DNA of 64,000 bases, taken from JACVRW01 sp963812915 (GTDB lineage: Bacteria; Actinomycetota; Thermoleophilia; Solirubrobacterales; Thermoleophilaceae). The stretch lies in the NCBI GenBank assembly GCA_963812915.1, contig CAWEXB010000008.1, positions 392,755 through 456,754 of the forward strand, in the 5' to 3' direction. Position numbers and translations under genes: made by a program. This document shows positions 1-9,024 of this stretch, in pieces. Numbering within the stretch: the first letter of the stretch is position 1; every line of letters begins with the position of its first letter. The notes under the pieces are model-generated. The model made no database searches. It was not told the DNA's origin and saw only the letters and a list, made by a program, of their open reading frames with translations.

Positions 1-403
1 TCTCACTCTCTCTCTTCCTCTCGCGCGACCCCCACTAGAGGGACCAGCAAGGTTGAGGACGATGACGAGCAATGAGCGACACCGTGCCGCCGAAGGGGCA
101 GCGCGACGGCGAGGTGGACTGCACCGCGCCGGTGGCGACCGCCGGGTTGGGCAGGCCGTCAAGGTACGCCACGACTTGGCTTCGCGCGGAGTTGGCCGTG
201 CCTGGTTAAACGGCCGCGAGCTCGGCGGTACAGATCCTCGCTACAGGCACCTCGAGGCTTCGCACGACTAGGCCAGCCGCCTACGCCGCGAGGGGAACGG
301 CGACGAGCGGCCGACCGTGGACGACCGCAGCGATCGGGCGAGGCGCGTGATGAACCGGGCGGCGTGGTCGGACGATCCGGCAGCGACCGAGGAGGTGAGC
401 AGC
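1..403. other. no gene recognised
   Basis: I see no convincing coding sequence here. The open frames present are short, arginine-rich and of a composition typical of chance frames in very GC-rich DNA. The 3' end of this stretch carries the ribosome binding site (GGAGG at 391-395) for the next gene. Confidence 0.5.
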
Positions 404-826
404 GTGAACGAGGTCCCCGAGACTCCGCCAACATCGTTCGTGATCGTCGAGCTAGCGAGGCCGCCGCGCCAGGCGTTCCGCTTCGCGGAGCAGGCGGACG
501 CGCTGCGTCTTGCCGAGCGGCTGCGCCGAGCGGACCCGGACGCCGCCGTCCGGACGGAAACGCCCGAGGAGGCGCGCGCTGTACTGCTCGACCTGGCGTT
601 CGTCCCCGAGGACGCCATCGGCCCGCTGATCATCATGGCAGTCGCGGCATCTCGACCGCGAGACCGTCGAGGGCCACTTCCGAGCGGTGGGCGGCGCATG
701 ACGCCGAGAACGGCCACACGCGATCGAGGAGCCGGCATCACGGCGCCCCGTCGCGTCCGTGGGCGAGCGGGAGCGGCGCCGGCGCGTCAGCCCGGCCGGG
801 CGAGACCGACGAAAGGAGCCCCATGA
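404..826 (+). CDS. hypothetical protein coupled to formate dehydrogenase
   Basis: A 140-residue protein of unknown function. The GTG start is chosen because GGAGG lies 8 bases upstream. The stop TGA overlaps the ATG of the formate dehydrogenase gene by four bases (ATGA), which implies translational coupling. Residues 1 to about 85 have normal protein composition (VIVELARPP, LLDLAFVPEDAIGPLIIMAV). The last 50 or so residues are an Arg/Ala/Pro/Gly-rich tail that may be disordered or may reflect an upstream frame error. I recognise no family. Co-expression with formate dehydrogenase is inferred only from the overlap. Confidence 0.5.
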   Translation: MNEVPETPPTSFVIVELARPPRQAFRFAEQADALRLAERLRRADPDAAVRTETPEEARAVLLDLAFVPEDAIGPLIIMAVAASRPRDRRGPLPSGGRRMTPRTATRDRGAGITAPRRVRGRAGAAPARQPGRARPTKGAP

Positions 827-1984
827 CGAACATCATCTGCGTTCTCTACGACGACCCCGTCAGCGGGTATCCGCCGTCCTATGCGCGCGACTCCGTGCCC
901 ACGATCGAGCAGTACCACGGCGGCCAGAACACACCGTCTCCTGAGGCACATCGACTTCACGCCGGGGGAGCTGCTGGGCTGCGTGTCGGGCGAGCTCGGG
1001 TTGCGCGAGTTCGTCGAGGGACGCGGGCACAAGCTGATCGTCACCTCCGACAAGGAGGGGCCCGACTCGGTGCTGGATCGCGAGCTTCCTGAGGCCGAGA
1101 TCGTGATCTCGCAGCCCTTCTGGCCCGCCTACCTGACCGCGGAGCGGATCGCAAAGGCGCCCAAGCTCAAGCTGGCGGTGACGGCGGGGATCGGCTCCGA
1201 CCACGTCGACATCGACGCGGCGATCGAGAACGGCATCACCGTGGCGGAGGTGACCTTCTCGAACAGCATCAGCGTCTCCGAGCACGTGGTGATGATGATC
1301 CTCGCGCTCGTGCGCAACTACATCCCGTCGTACCAGTGGGTGATCGACGGGGGCTGGAACATCGCCGACTGCGTGTCGCGGTCCTATGACCTGGAGGGCA
1401 TGGAGGTCGGGACCGTGGGGGCGGGGCGGATCGGCTCCGCGGTGCTGCGGCGGCTCAAGCCCTTCGAGGTGGGGCTGCACTACACCGATCGTCACCGCCT
1501 CCCCGAGCAGGTGGAGCGAGAGCTCGGCCTCACCTACCACGAGAGCACCCAGGACATGGTGCCCGAGTGCGACGTGGTCACGATCAACGCGCCGCTGCAC
1601 CCGGAGACGGAGGGGCTCTTCGACGACGAGCTCCTCGCCACAATGCGCCGCGGCACATACCTCATCAACACCGCGCGCGGCAAGATCTGCGACCGCGACG
1701 CGATCGTGCGGGCGCTCGAGTCGGGCCAACTCGCCGGCTACGCCGGCGATGTCTGGTACCCCCAGCCCGCTCCGAAGGATCATCCCTGGCGGACCATGCC
1801 CCACCACGGCATGACCCCACACACCTCGGGCACCAGCCTGTCGGCCCAGGCCCGCTACGCCGCCGGCACCCGCGAGATCCTCGAGTGCTGGTTCGACGAC
1901 CGCCCGATCCCGGACGAGTACCTGATCGTCGACGGCGGCAAGCTGGCCGGCACCGGCGCCCACTCCTACAGCGCCAAGGGGTGA
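823..1984 (+). CDS. fdh: NAD-dependent formate dehydrogenase (one frameshift)
   Basis: Oxidises formate to CO2 with NAD+ in the cytoplasm; a D-2-hydroxyacid dehydrogenase-fold enzyme that needs no metal. About 386 residues if repaired, the usual length. The N-terminus (CVLYDDPVSGYP) begins at ATG 823 behind AAAGGAGC. The reading frame changes at about base 949, where one extra C lies between TPSPEA and IDFTPGELLG; both halves match the family closely. NAD-binding GAGRIGSAVLRRL, the Asp after the Rossmann strand (YTDRHRLPE) that marks NAD+ preference, and the catalytic Arg (NTARGKICDRDA) and His (MTPHTSGTSLSAQ) are all present. It probably supplies the last step of the formaldehyde oxidation pathway encoded from 30.6 kb onward. 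The indel could be real or an assembly error. Confidence 0.93.
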
Positions 1985-2439
1985 CCCGGCGGCCGAGCGG
2001 CGGCGACGGCCGCGCGGCTGATGTGACCCGCAGCGAACGTGCCTGCAATGCGGATGACGTCGAGGCCGCCGCCTGGCGAAGGCAGTGCTCGGCCACGGCG
2101 GCGGGTGAATGATGAAATGAGCTCGTCAGCCACGGACCCGCTCCGATCGCAGCTTGGCCGTGTAGCGCACGACCTCCTCCTGATCCTGAGCGTCGAGTTC
2201 GCCCATCGCGCGCATAGCAGCGGTCATGCGCTCGCGCTGGCGGCCTGAGCCTCTGCCTGCTCCGCATATCCGGCCATGGTCATCAGCTCGCCGTGGTCCA
2301 GTCCTGGACGCCGAGCAGCTGATGGTCCCCCGGGCTCGAAGGCCTCCAGCAGCCGCTCCCCGACCTCAGCGCGCCCAATTCCTGGAGGATGTCCCGACCG
2401 CTGTAGATTTTCGGCGGCGGTCCTGAGCGGGTGAGTGCG
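1985..2439. other. degenerate coding scraps
   Basis: No intact gene. On the minus strand, about 2400 down to a TGA at 2126-2128, two frames joined near 2225 read like the C-terminus of a small protein (GYAEQAEAQAA, then ERMTAAMRAMGEL and VVRYTAKLRSERVRG). The family is not identified. This looks like a decayed gene. Confidence 0.3.
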
Positions 2440-2690
2440 TCAGGCGGCGCGAGCAGCGGCGGCCTCCTCGGTCGGGGGTGGGGTTAGCTCGCGACGGAGC
2501 GCGGCGGTGAGCTCGGGCAGGTCGCGGTGGCCCTCGACGCGCCGGAAGCCCTTCTGGGCTTCGGCGAGGCCGGCGGCGGTCCACCGCAGGCATGGTGTTC
2601 ACGGCGTTGATCTGGGCCGCGCTGCGCTTCGGCCCGACGCGGTGGAGCTGGCCGAGTCGCGTGCGCGCATCGCCGCGGCGCGGGAGTCCT
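2440..2690 (-). pseudogene. transposase C-terminal remnant
   Basis: Reading on the minus strand, one frame gives KRSAAQINAVNTM. After a shift near 2590 another gives RWTAAGLAEAQKGFRRVEGH and DLPELTAALRRE, up to a TGA at 2440-2442. The FRRV-GHRDLP-LxAALR pattern is characteristic of the C-termini of some bacterial IS transposases as I remember them; I cannot fix the IS family. No N-terminal catalytic part and no terminal repeats are visible, so this is a dead fragment. Confidence 0.45.
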
Positions 2691-2898
2691 CGCGAGTAGC
2701 GGCCGCCGCGCTGCCCACGAGCTCGCCGCTGAAGGTCGTTCAGCGGCGGCTGCATCAACGGGGACGTGGAGCGCCTGCCCGCCGATACGGAGCGCCGTCT
2801 CGAGGAACTCGAGCGCGCCGGCATCGACGGCTTCGACCGTTCGCTAATCCCGCGCGTCGAGAGGCTCTAGCTCTGCTTGGGACGGCCCGGACCAGCGC

Positions 2899-3330
2899 TT
2901 AAGACGCGCCGGGCTCGAGCGTCGTTCGATCGCCGCTGGCCCGGACCTCAACTTTCCGAGGTTTCGCCGCCTCGGAGACTGCGAGGGTGAGCGTCAGCAC
3001 GCCACCCTCGTAGCTCGCCCCGATGCTGTCGGTGTCAATAGTGGCGCCAAGCGAGAGCTGTCGGCTGAAAATGCCCTGGGGTCGCTCGCTAACGAGCAGC
3101 TCATCGCCCTCCCTAAACTCGAAGTGCCGCTCCGCCCTCACCGTCAAAGCGTTTCTCTCAACCGTCACGTCGATCGAGCTGGGATCGGCGCCCGGCAGGT
3201 CGAGGTGGACGATGAACTCGTCACCACGGCGATAGGCGTCCATCGGGCAGCTGCGCGGGCTTCTTCCTCCGGAGACGATCTGCTGGGTCAGCTGGTCAAG
3301 CTCTCGAAAGGGATCAAAATAGAGCGTCAT
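2899..3330 (-). CDS. Hsp20/alpha-crystallin small heat shock protein
   Basis: ATP-independent holdase chaperone of the cytoplasm, 143 residues. The alpha-crystallin domain spans roughly residues 35-130 and ends with the family signature GVLTLTLAV (G-V-L-x-L-x-L). A preceding edge-strand region reads VHLDLPGADPSSIDV, with ERPQGIFSRQL in the middle. The N-terminal arm is short (TLYFDPFRELDQLTQ). The ATG is the only good start. It stands alone between a transposase scrap and an IS110 element. Confidence 0.93.
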   Translation of the reverse strand: MTLYFDPFRELDQLTQQIVSGGRSPRSCPMDAYRRGDEFIVHLDLPGADPSSIDVTVERNALTVRAERHFEFREGDELLVSERPQGIFSRQLSLGATIDTDSIGASYEGGVLTLTLAVSEAAKPRKVEVRASGDRTTLEPGAS

Positions 3331-3480
3331 CTCTGCCTCTCTCGCTCCGGGGTCTTCGGCTGTGACCTACGGGGAAGATACCCCGCTTCGGCGGCTCTCA
3401 GGCGCGATGTCGCTCGAGACGATGGACGGACGGAGGGGTGAGAGCAGTGGTCTTAAAGCCGGGAGACCGTGTCAAGGATG

Positions 3481-4594
3481 CTTCTATGAAGTCAAGGGGA
3501 CGTCGGCGAGGCGTTTGAAGAGGTCGCGGGAGATGTGGCGCTTGAGGGCGCGGAGAGCTTCGCGTTTGGTCTTGCCTTCGCGGATGCGGCGGTCGAGGTA
3601 GGCGCGGGTCTCGGGCTGGTGCTTGGCGCGGATGATGGCGATGGTGTGGATGGCGTTGTTGACCTGGCGGTCGCCGCCGCGGTTGAGTCGGTGTCGGACG
3701 GTCTTGCCCGAGGAGGCCGGCAGCGGGGCGGTTCCGTTGCAGCGGGCGAAGGCTGCCTCGTGCTTGAAGCGGGCGGGGTCGCTGGCGAGCAGCTTGGCGG
3801 CAGAGATCGGCCCGATCCCGGGCTCGTCGAGCAGCGTGGCGTCGGTCGAGCGGACGATCTCGGCGAGTTCGCGCTCGTAGCGTTGGGCGGCCGTGGCGAG
3901 TGCGCGTGAGCGGGCGGCGAGGTCGCGCATGACGCCGAACACGGCGCGTTCCTCGATGTCGGCGCCGGGCCGTGAGCGCATCGAGAGCAGGCGCCGCTCG
4001 AGCTGTTTGCCGGTGCCGTCACCGACGCGCTCGCGCAGCGCGACCGGGGCGGTCACGTTGAGCGCTTGGAGCTGGTTGAGCAGCCGGGTCCGTTCAGCGA
4101 TGGTGGATCGCCGGACGGGGAGCAGCGCTCTTAGCGCTGCCAGGATCCCGCGCCGGCGCGGGGTCGAGACCTTCTCGCCTGCGAGCACGTGCTTGGCGGC
4201 CGCGAGCGCGTCGATGCGGTCCGACTTGCCCGTGCGGCGCTCTGTGCGCCGGGGACGTTCCACCTCGACGACGGTATGCCCGGTGCGCTGAAGGTGCTGG
4301 CACAGACCGGCGCCCCAGCTGCCGGCTCCCTCGATGCCGAACACAAGCCCATCCGCGTCGCCGTGGCTTTGGGACCACTGCTCAAGCTCGGCGTATCCGG
4401 CGGCGTTCGCCGCGAAGCCCAAGTCGCCCAGGACCTGGCCGAGCCCGTCGACGGCCACCGCGTAGTGGCTCTGCTTGTGGGTGTCGACCCCGACTGCGAT
4501 CATCGCTGCCTCCTCGCCATCTGAGACGATCTGGGTGGTGTGGAGGCCGCCGGACAGAGCTGTGTCGAGTGATGTCCAGGCTTCTATGAAGTCA
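3481..4594 (-). mobile_element. IS110-family insertion sequence
   Basis: The element holds one transposase gene on the minus strand. It is bounded by a 14-bp direct repeat, CTTCTATGAAGTCA, at 3481-3494 and 4581-4594. The left copy overlaps the transposase stop codon, so there is no 3' noncoding region. The only noncoding part is the roughly 90 bp upstream of the gene (4504-4594), where IS110-group elements encode their bridge RNA. IS110 elements lack terminal inverted repeats, consistent with none being seen. Exact ends are inferred from the repeats. Confidence 0.75.
3484..4503 (-). CDS. IS110-family transposase
   Basis: A 339-residue serine/DEDD recombinase of the IS110 family. The N-terminal RuvC-like (DEDD) domain has VGVDTHKQSHYAVAV, FGIEGAGSWGAGL and KSDRIDALAAAKH supplying acidic residues. 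The C-terminal Tnp_20 part has DEPGIGPISAAKLLA (helix-hairpin-helix-like) and LPASSGKTVRHRLNRGGDRQ with the conserved serine. Length is normal and the frame is intact, so the element may be active. Confidence 0.95.
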   Translation of the reverse strand: MIAVGVDTHKQSHYAVAVDGLGQVLGDLGFAANAAGYAELEQWSQSHGDADGLVFGIEGAGSWGAGLCQHLQRTGHTVVEVERPRRTERRTGKSDRIDALAAAKHVLAGEKVSTPRRRGILAALRALLPVRRSTIAERTRLLNQLQALNVTAPVALRERVGDGTGKQLERRLLSMRSRPGADIEERAVFGVMRDLAARSRALATAAQRYERELAEIVRSTDATLLDEPGIGPISAAKLLASDPARFKHEAAFARCNGTAPLPASSGKTVRHRLNRGGDRQVNNAIHTIAIIRAKHQPETRAYLDRRIREGKTKREALRALKRHISRDLFKRLADVPLTS

Positions 4595-5354
4595 CGGCGG
4601 CATCCGTGGACGACGGCGGGAGACAGATCCTTGACAGGGCACTGATCGGCCAGCCGGTCGGTGAGTCATCCCGCCGCCGCCCACACCCTCAAAGAGGTCT
4701 CGGACGCCACCGCCGCGGCAGCCACTGCGCTCCGCCCTCACGGGCTCCGCTCCGCGGCCGCCGCCCTGCCGAACCACACAGCACGACAGGCCGCGCGAAA
4801 CTACACAGCCGGTCCGAGGCGCCGTCGAGTCCGAGTCAACCGAGCCCCCAGCACACGGGGCTATCGAAGAGGTCGTGCGTGAGGAGCCCACGCCGCGCTA
4901 CCGGATTCGCCAGGGATGACGGACGGGAGAGCATCGACACGCCGGCTGCAGGCGCCCTGTGAAGGCCGGGACGCGCGCAACACGGCGTAGGGCTCCGGCC
5001 CCCCGGGACGGCATCAGCTCACGTGATGGATGGGCCAAACACCCCGGCGCGCGTCGGCGCAGTGATTGAACACCCCCGCTCCGTTCCGGATTCCGCAACG
5101 GGACGACACGCGAGAAGCACAGCGCAGGTGGCGGGCGCAAGAGCCGACTAGACGGCGTAGAGAAACGTGTAGGCCGCCGGCATGCCCGCCTGAGTCCACT
5201 GCGCCAGGCAACACCGGCAGGCGCCGGCCTTCTCATCTGGAACGTCAATCGTCTTGGGTGGCCGGCCCTCCACGGCATCGACCTCGACCGTCTTTCCTTG
5301 CATAGGCCCGTCCTCCAGGAGGGTCAAGCGAAACGGCTAGCGAAACTCCGCACG
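4595..5354. other. no gene recognised
   Basis: About 760 bases between the IS110 element and the SnoaL-like gene. Open frames on both strands have random arginine/proline-rich composition. I see no RNA gene, array or clear terminator. Confidence 0.45.
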
Positions 5355-5762
5355 CTACTCCGACCGCCCCACAGCTTCGAGTGCTTCGCCGCGAGTGGGG
5401 AAGAACTCCATACGCACGACCTTGGCGTCCCGGATCGTCCAGACCTGGGCGTAGGAGTTCCACTCCAGCTCGATCCCGCTCGTCCGCCCTCGCATCCGCT
5501 GGCTCTGAACGACGACGACATGCTCGCCAGCGTCGATGAACTCGTCGTACTCGAAACTCGTCGTCTCCCACGCCGATAGCCACAGGCGCCAGAAGGTCCG
5601 GACACCGCCGTGGCCGACGTACACGGGATCGAAGCCAAGCTCGGCCACCCCCAGGACATGCCATTCGATCTCCGGATCGTAAGCCGCGAAGACAGCCGTG
5701 AAATCGCCGCGCTCGTGTGCCTCGTAAACCCTGCGCACCAGCTCCACGTCCTCCTGCGACAT
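5355..5762 (-). CDS. SnoaL/NTF2-like protein
   Basis: A 135-residue protein of the SnoaL-like NTF2-fold group, a small alpha-plus-beta barrel used by isomerases, hydrolases and many proteins of unknown role. The start is set at the ATG of MSQEDVELVRRVYEAHERGD, the typical beginning of this family; an upstream in-frame extension of 24 residues is low-complexity. Typical elements are YDPEIEWHV, a glycine-rich turn VYVGHGGVRTFW, and a C-terminal strand EWNSYAQVWTIRDAKVVRM. The substrate cannot be inferred. Confidence 0.82.
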   Translation of the reverse strand: MSQEDVELVRRVYEAHERGDFTAVFAAYDPEIEWHVLGVAELGFDPVYVGHGGVRTFWRLWLSAWETTSFEYDEFIDAGEHVVVVQSQRMRGRTSGIELEWNSYAQVWTIRDAKVVRMEFFPTRGEALEAVGRSE

Positions 5763-6305
5763 CGATTGCCGAGTATCCCGCAAGCGACGCGCCGCGGCGA
5801 CGCCGCGAGCGGTACGGCTCGCGGCGTAGGCCACTCCTCAACGAAAGACTGGCCCCGCAGGAATCCCGTGCGCCTCTGAGTCCTGTTGCCTCGGCGCGTT
5901 GCTCGCGATTCGGCTGTCTTTGCTCTCTGGGGGCCGGGGTTGATGGCCGCAGGGCCAGTTCCACAAGCTTACTCCTCTCCGGGCGAAAAAACGAAGGAGT
6001 TTCGCTAATGGTTTCGCCGGACCCTCCTAGCCCCCGGCGGACACCCCACTTGACCGACGCGCGCCAGAAAGTTGGCCGCTCGGCGTTTCCCGTTCCCCCC
6101 TCGCGGCTTAGGCGGCTTGCTTAGTCGTGTGAAGCCTCAAGGTGCATGTAGACCCTCCGCACCGACACTTCCGCTCCGCGCTTATGCGAGCGTCTCGGCC
6201 GGCACCGAGTTGGCCCCGCATTGGACTGCCATGAAGGAGGGCCTCCGTTGGTGACAGGCTCGGTCGTCGTCACCAACCGAGGAGCACCAAGGAGGCCCGC
6301 TTCAC
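5763..6305. other. intergenic region and IS110 leader
   Basis: No gene is recognised. The last part is the leader of the IS110 transposase at 6306 and holds the stem-loop listed separately. Being upstream of the transposase, this is where a bridge RNA of an IS110-group element would lie; no left boundary is obvious. Confidence 0.4.
6239..6298 (+). promoter_or_regulatory. stem-loop sequestering transposase RBS
   Basis: Two nested perfect inverted repeats: GGGCCTCC (6239-6246) with GGAGGCCC (6291-6298), and GTTGGTGAC (6247-6255) with GTCACCAAC (6269-6277). The 3' outer arm contains the Shine-Dalgarno AAGGAGG (6289-6295) of the transposase ATG at 6306. Folding would hide the ribosome binding site. 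It may be part of the element's noncoding RNA or a translational brake; both are inference. Confidence 0.6.
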
Positions 6306-7349
6306 ATGTTGCACGCTGGATTGGATCTCAGTCGGCGCAAGCTCGATGTCTGCCTGCTCTCCGAGCAAGGGGAGCATGTCGACCAGCTCGCCGTCCCGCC
6401 TGACGCCGACTCGCTGCGAACCCTCGCGAGGCGAATCGACGGGGTTCACGGCCAGCACGTCTGCGCGGTCGTCGAGTCGATGACCGGCGCCCGACTCGTC
6501 CACGACACGCTCGAGCAGGAGGGCTGGTCGGTCGAGATCGCCGACGCCCAGAGGGTCAAGGGGCTGGCGCCGCTGGCCTGCAAGACCGACAAGATCGACT
6601 CGATGGTGCTGGCGATGCTCTCGCACCGCGACCTGGTGCCGGCGATCTGGCTGCCCGATCCGTGGGTGCGCGAGGAGCGCGAGCTGGCTCGCTTTCGGAT
6701 GCACCTCGTCAAGCACAAGTCGGCGCTCAAGAACCGCGTCCACTCGACCCTGATCAACTTCGGCCGCCCGTGTCCGGTCACCGACCTGTTCGGGGCCGCG
6801 GGCCGCCGGCTGCTGGAGCGGCTCGACGTCCCCGAACCCTGGCGCGGAAACATGACCGCATCGGTCCAGCTGATCGACGACCTCGAGCGCCAGATCGCGG
6901 AGATCAACCGCCGGCTCAAGCAAGGCCACGCCGACCATCCCTACGTGCCGCTGCTGCTCACCGTGCCGGGGATCGGCTGGGTCCTGGCGTTCACGATCGC
7001 GGCCGAGATCGGCGAGATCGAGCGCTTCTCATCGCCCGAGAAGTTCGTCGGCTACACCGGGCTCTGCCCGCGCGTCAACCAGTCGGGCGAGAAGGATCGG
7101 CGCGGGCCCTTGACCAAGCACGGGCCCACATATCTTCGCTGGGCGCTGCTCGAGGCGACGATGCACGCGCTTCGCCATCCCGCCTACGCCGAGCGCTACC
7201 AGCACACCAAGCGCCGGCTCGGCAAGCAGCGCGGCGCCAAGGTGGCCCAGGTCGACGTCGCTCGCCGACTCGCGCGCGCGATCTGGCACATGCTTAGCCG
7301 CAATCAGGAGTTCGCTCCCCGAGGCGCCCGTTTTCGTCTGGCGGCCTGA
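6306..7349 (+). CDS. IS110-family transposase
   Basis: A 347-residue IS110-type recombinase, distinct from the one at 3484-4503. The DEDD domain shows AGLDLSRRKLDVCLLS, VVESMTGARL and KTDKIDSMVLAMLSH. The Tnp_20 domain shows LLTVPGIGWVLAFTIAAEIG and RVNQSGEKDRRGPLTKHG with the conserved serine. The frame is intact. ATG 6306 follows AAGGAGG, which is buried in a hairpin. Its 3' side carries a tandem 154-bp duplication. Confidence 0.95.
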   Translation: MLHAGLDLSRRKLDVCLLSEQGEHVDQLAVPPDADSLRTLARRIDGVHGQHVCAVVESMTGARLVHDTLEQEGWSVEIADAQRVKGLAPLACKTDKIDSMVLAMLSHRDLVPAIWLPDPWVREERELARFRMHLVKHKSALKNRVHSTLINFGRPCPVTDLFGAAGRRLLERLDVPEPWRGNMTASVQLIDDLERQIAEINRRLKQGHADHPYVPLLLTVPGIGWVLAFTIAAEIGEIERFSSPEKFVGYTGLCPRVNQSGEKDRRGPLTKHGPTYLRWALLEATMHALRHPAYAERYQHTKRRLGKQRGAKVAQVDVARRLARAIWHMLSRNQEFAPRGARFRLAA

Positions 7350-7361
7350 CCGCCCTCTTTG

Positions 7362-7672
7362 GACATGCGCCCCGAGCGAACGTTCCAATTTCGCCTGATC
7401 CTCCCGCCGAGAAGGCCATAGAGACATGAGCGTTGCTCCAAGTCCCGGAACCGCGAGAGGAGACTGACTAGCGAACCACCCGACCGTTGGTTGACACCGA
7501 GCCCTTCTTCATAGAGACATGCGCCCCGAGCGAACGTTCCAATTTCGCCTGATCCTCCCGCCGAGAAGGCCATAGAGACATGAGCGTTGCTCCAAGTCCC
7601 GGAACCGCGAGAGGAGACTGACTAGCGAACCACCCGACCGTTGGTTGACACCGAGCCCTTCTTCATAGAGAC
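7362..7672 (+). repeat. 154-bp tandem duplication at IS110 3' end
   Basis: Bases 7362-7515 are repeated exactly at 7516-7669, followed by three more matching bases. Each unit contains CATAGAGACATG internally (7417, 7571), and the units end in CTTCATAGAGAC (7507, 7661). A CTTCATAG motif also forms the ends of the other IS110 element (read on its own strand). The unit therefore looks like a duplicated right end of the IS110 element at 6306. Nothing protein-coding is seen in it. Confidence 0.9.
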
Positions 7673-7846
7673 GAGGAGCAGGTGCGCAGCCACACAGTTC
7701 TGCTCGTCGACGCGAGCAAGAGCGACGCGTCAGCCGATCGCGTGCCCGCGGACGCCCCCTTCGTTGCGACCGTCTCGGGCGCCCTTTTCAAGACCTCGCT
7801 CACGCATGCCCATGCGAGGGTGAGGACCAGAGTTCACTGTTGCCAT

Positions 7847-8641
7847 CTAGCGCGCCGCGACCGCGTCGCATAGTGCGGTGAGGTCGGCGCCGGCGCGCTC
7901 GGGTGCCTCGATTACCGGCAGGTGGCCGACGTCGGCATAGACCACCAGCCGCGCGCCGCGGATCTCCGCCGCCATCGCCTCCTGCTCGGCACGCGGGAGC
8001 AGCGAGTCGCGCGCGCCCCAGACGATTAGGGTTGGCGCCGAGATTCGGCCGGTGTCGAGCGGTGGTTCGGCGGCCAGTAGCCCCTCGAACGCATCACGCC
8101 AGACTCGCGCCGGCACCTTGAGGTTCTCCTCGCAGAGCGTTGCCATGACCGCCTCGGGAACCTCACGCCCGACCATCCCCTCGCTGAGCTCACGCGCGAA
8201 GGCTGCCTCTATCGGGTCCTTGAGCGTGGCCAGCACGTCGGCGAACCGCGGCCGCGGTCCGCGCAAGCTGCGCGGGGAGCCGAGCAGCGCCAGGCCGAGC
8301 GTCCGGTCCGGATCGTCGACGGCGAACCGCTGAGCCACGTAACCACCGCTGGATGCGCCGACGAGCACGGCCGCCTCGACGCCGACCGCATCCATGAACG
8401 CGCCGACATCGTCGGCGAAGTCGCGCAGCCCGTAGGCATCCGCCGGCTTTCCGGCATCGCCGTGACCGCGCTGGTCGAACGCGAACGCACGGATCCGCTC
8501 GGGCAACACGGCCATCAGTTGCTCGAAGCACCGCAGCGAGTCCAGCCAGCCGTGGAGCAGCACAACCGGAACGCCATCGGGATCGCCCTGCTCAACGTAG
8601 GGCAGCTCAAGACCATCCCGAAGCATGGCCAGATGCACCAC
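7847..8641 (-). CDS. alpha/beta-fold hydrolase
   Basis: A 264-residue cytoplasmic alpha/beta hydrolase of unknown substrate. The oxyanion-hole motif VVLLHGWLDS lies near residue 30, the nucleophile elbow VGASSGGYVAQ near residue 95 (serine nucleophile), the acid in IVWGARDSLLP and the catalytic His in YADVGHLPVIEAPE. Length and motif order are complete. It stands alone; a monoexonic promoter cannot be assigned. Confidence 0.9.
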   Translation of the reverse strand: MVHLAMLRDGLELPYVEQGDPDGVPVVLLHGWLDSLRCFEQLMAVLPERIRAFAFDQRGHGDAGKPADAYGLRDFADDVGAFMDAVGVEAAVLVGASSGGYVAQRFAVDDPDRTLGLALLGSPRSLRGPRPRFADVLATLKDPIEAAFARELSEGMVGREVPEAVMATLCEENLKVPARVWRDAFEGLLAAEPPLDTGRISAPTLIVWGARDSLLPRAEQEAMAAEIRGARLVVYADVGHLPVIEAPERAGADLTALCDAVAAR

Positions 8642-9024
8642 GCACTGATCCTCTCAGCTGCGCCAGGGCGATCCCGCCCGAGTCACGACCGGTCTGTGGC
8701 CAGACCGCGTCGCGGCTGGGCTCGCCGCGTTATCCCCCCGCACCAGGAGCGGGTGCGCAGACTGGGAGTGCTGCTCGTCGACGAACGGGGGACCGACGGT
8801 GCGCAGCTGGATGTCCACAGCAGGAGCACTGCGTCACGAGGCGCCATACAACCGGGTGGGCTGTGTTGCCCACGCCCGGCCACGCAACGGCTGGGAGAGG
8901 CTGGGGGTCGCCGGTGTCTGAGGTGAGGGCGGAGGGCGGGGGCGACCGCCGACGATGTAGCTGCGCCTCCCGGGACGTTCGGCGGCTGTCAGGCCGGGGC
9001 GGCCGGAGGGGCTCGCTCGCCGGC
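8642..9024. other. no gene recognised
   Basis: About 380 bases between two minus-strand genes. No open frame of normal composition, RNA or clear terminator is visible. Confidence 0.45.

Noticed and set aside
7362..7672. Possible CRISPR-like repeat array
   Set aside because: Only two units of 154 bp with no spacers; it is a tandem duplication at an IS end.
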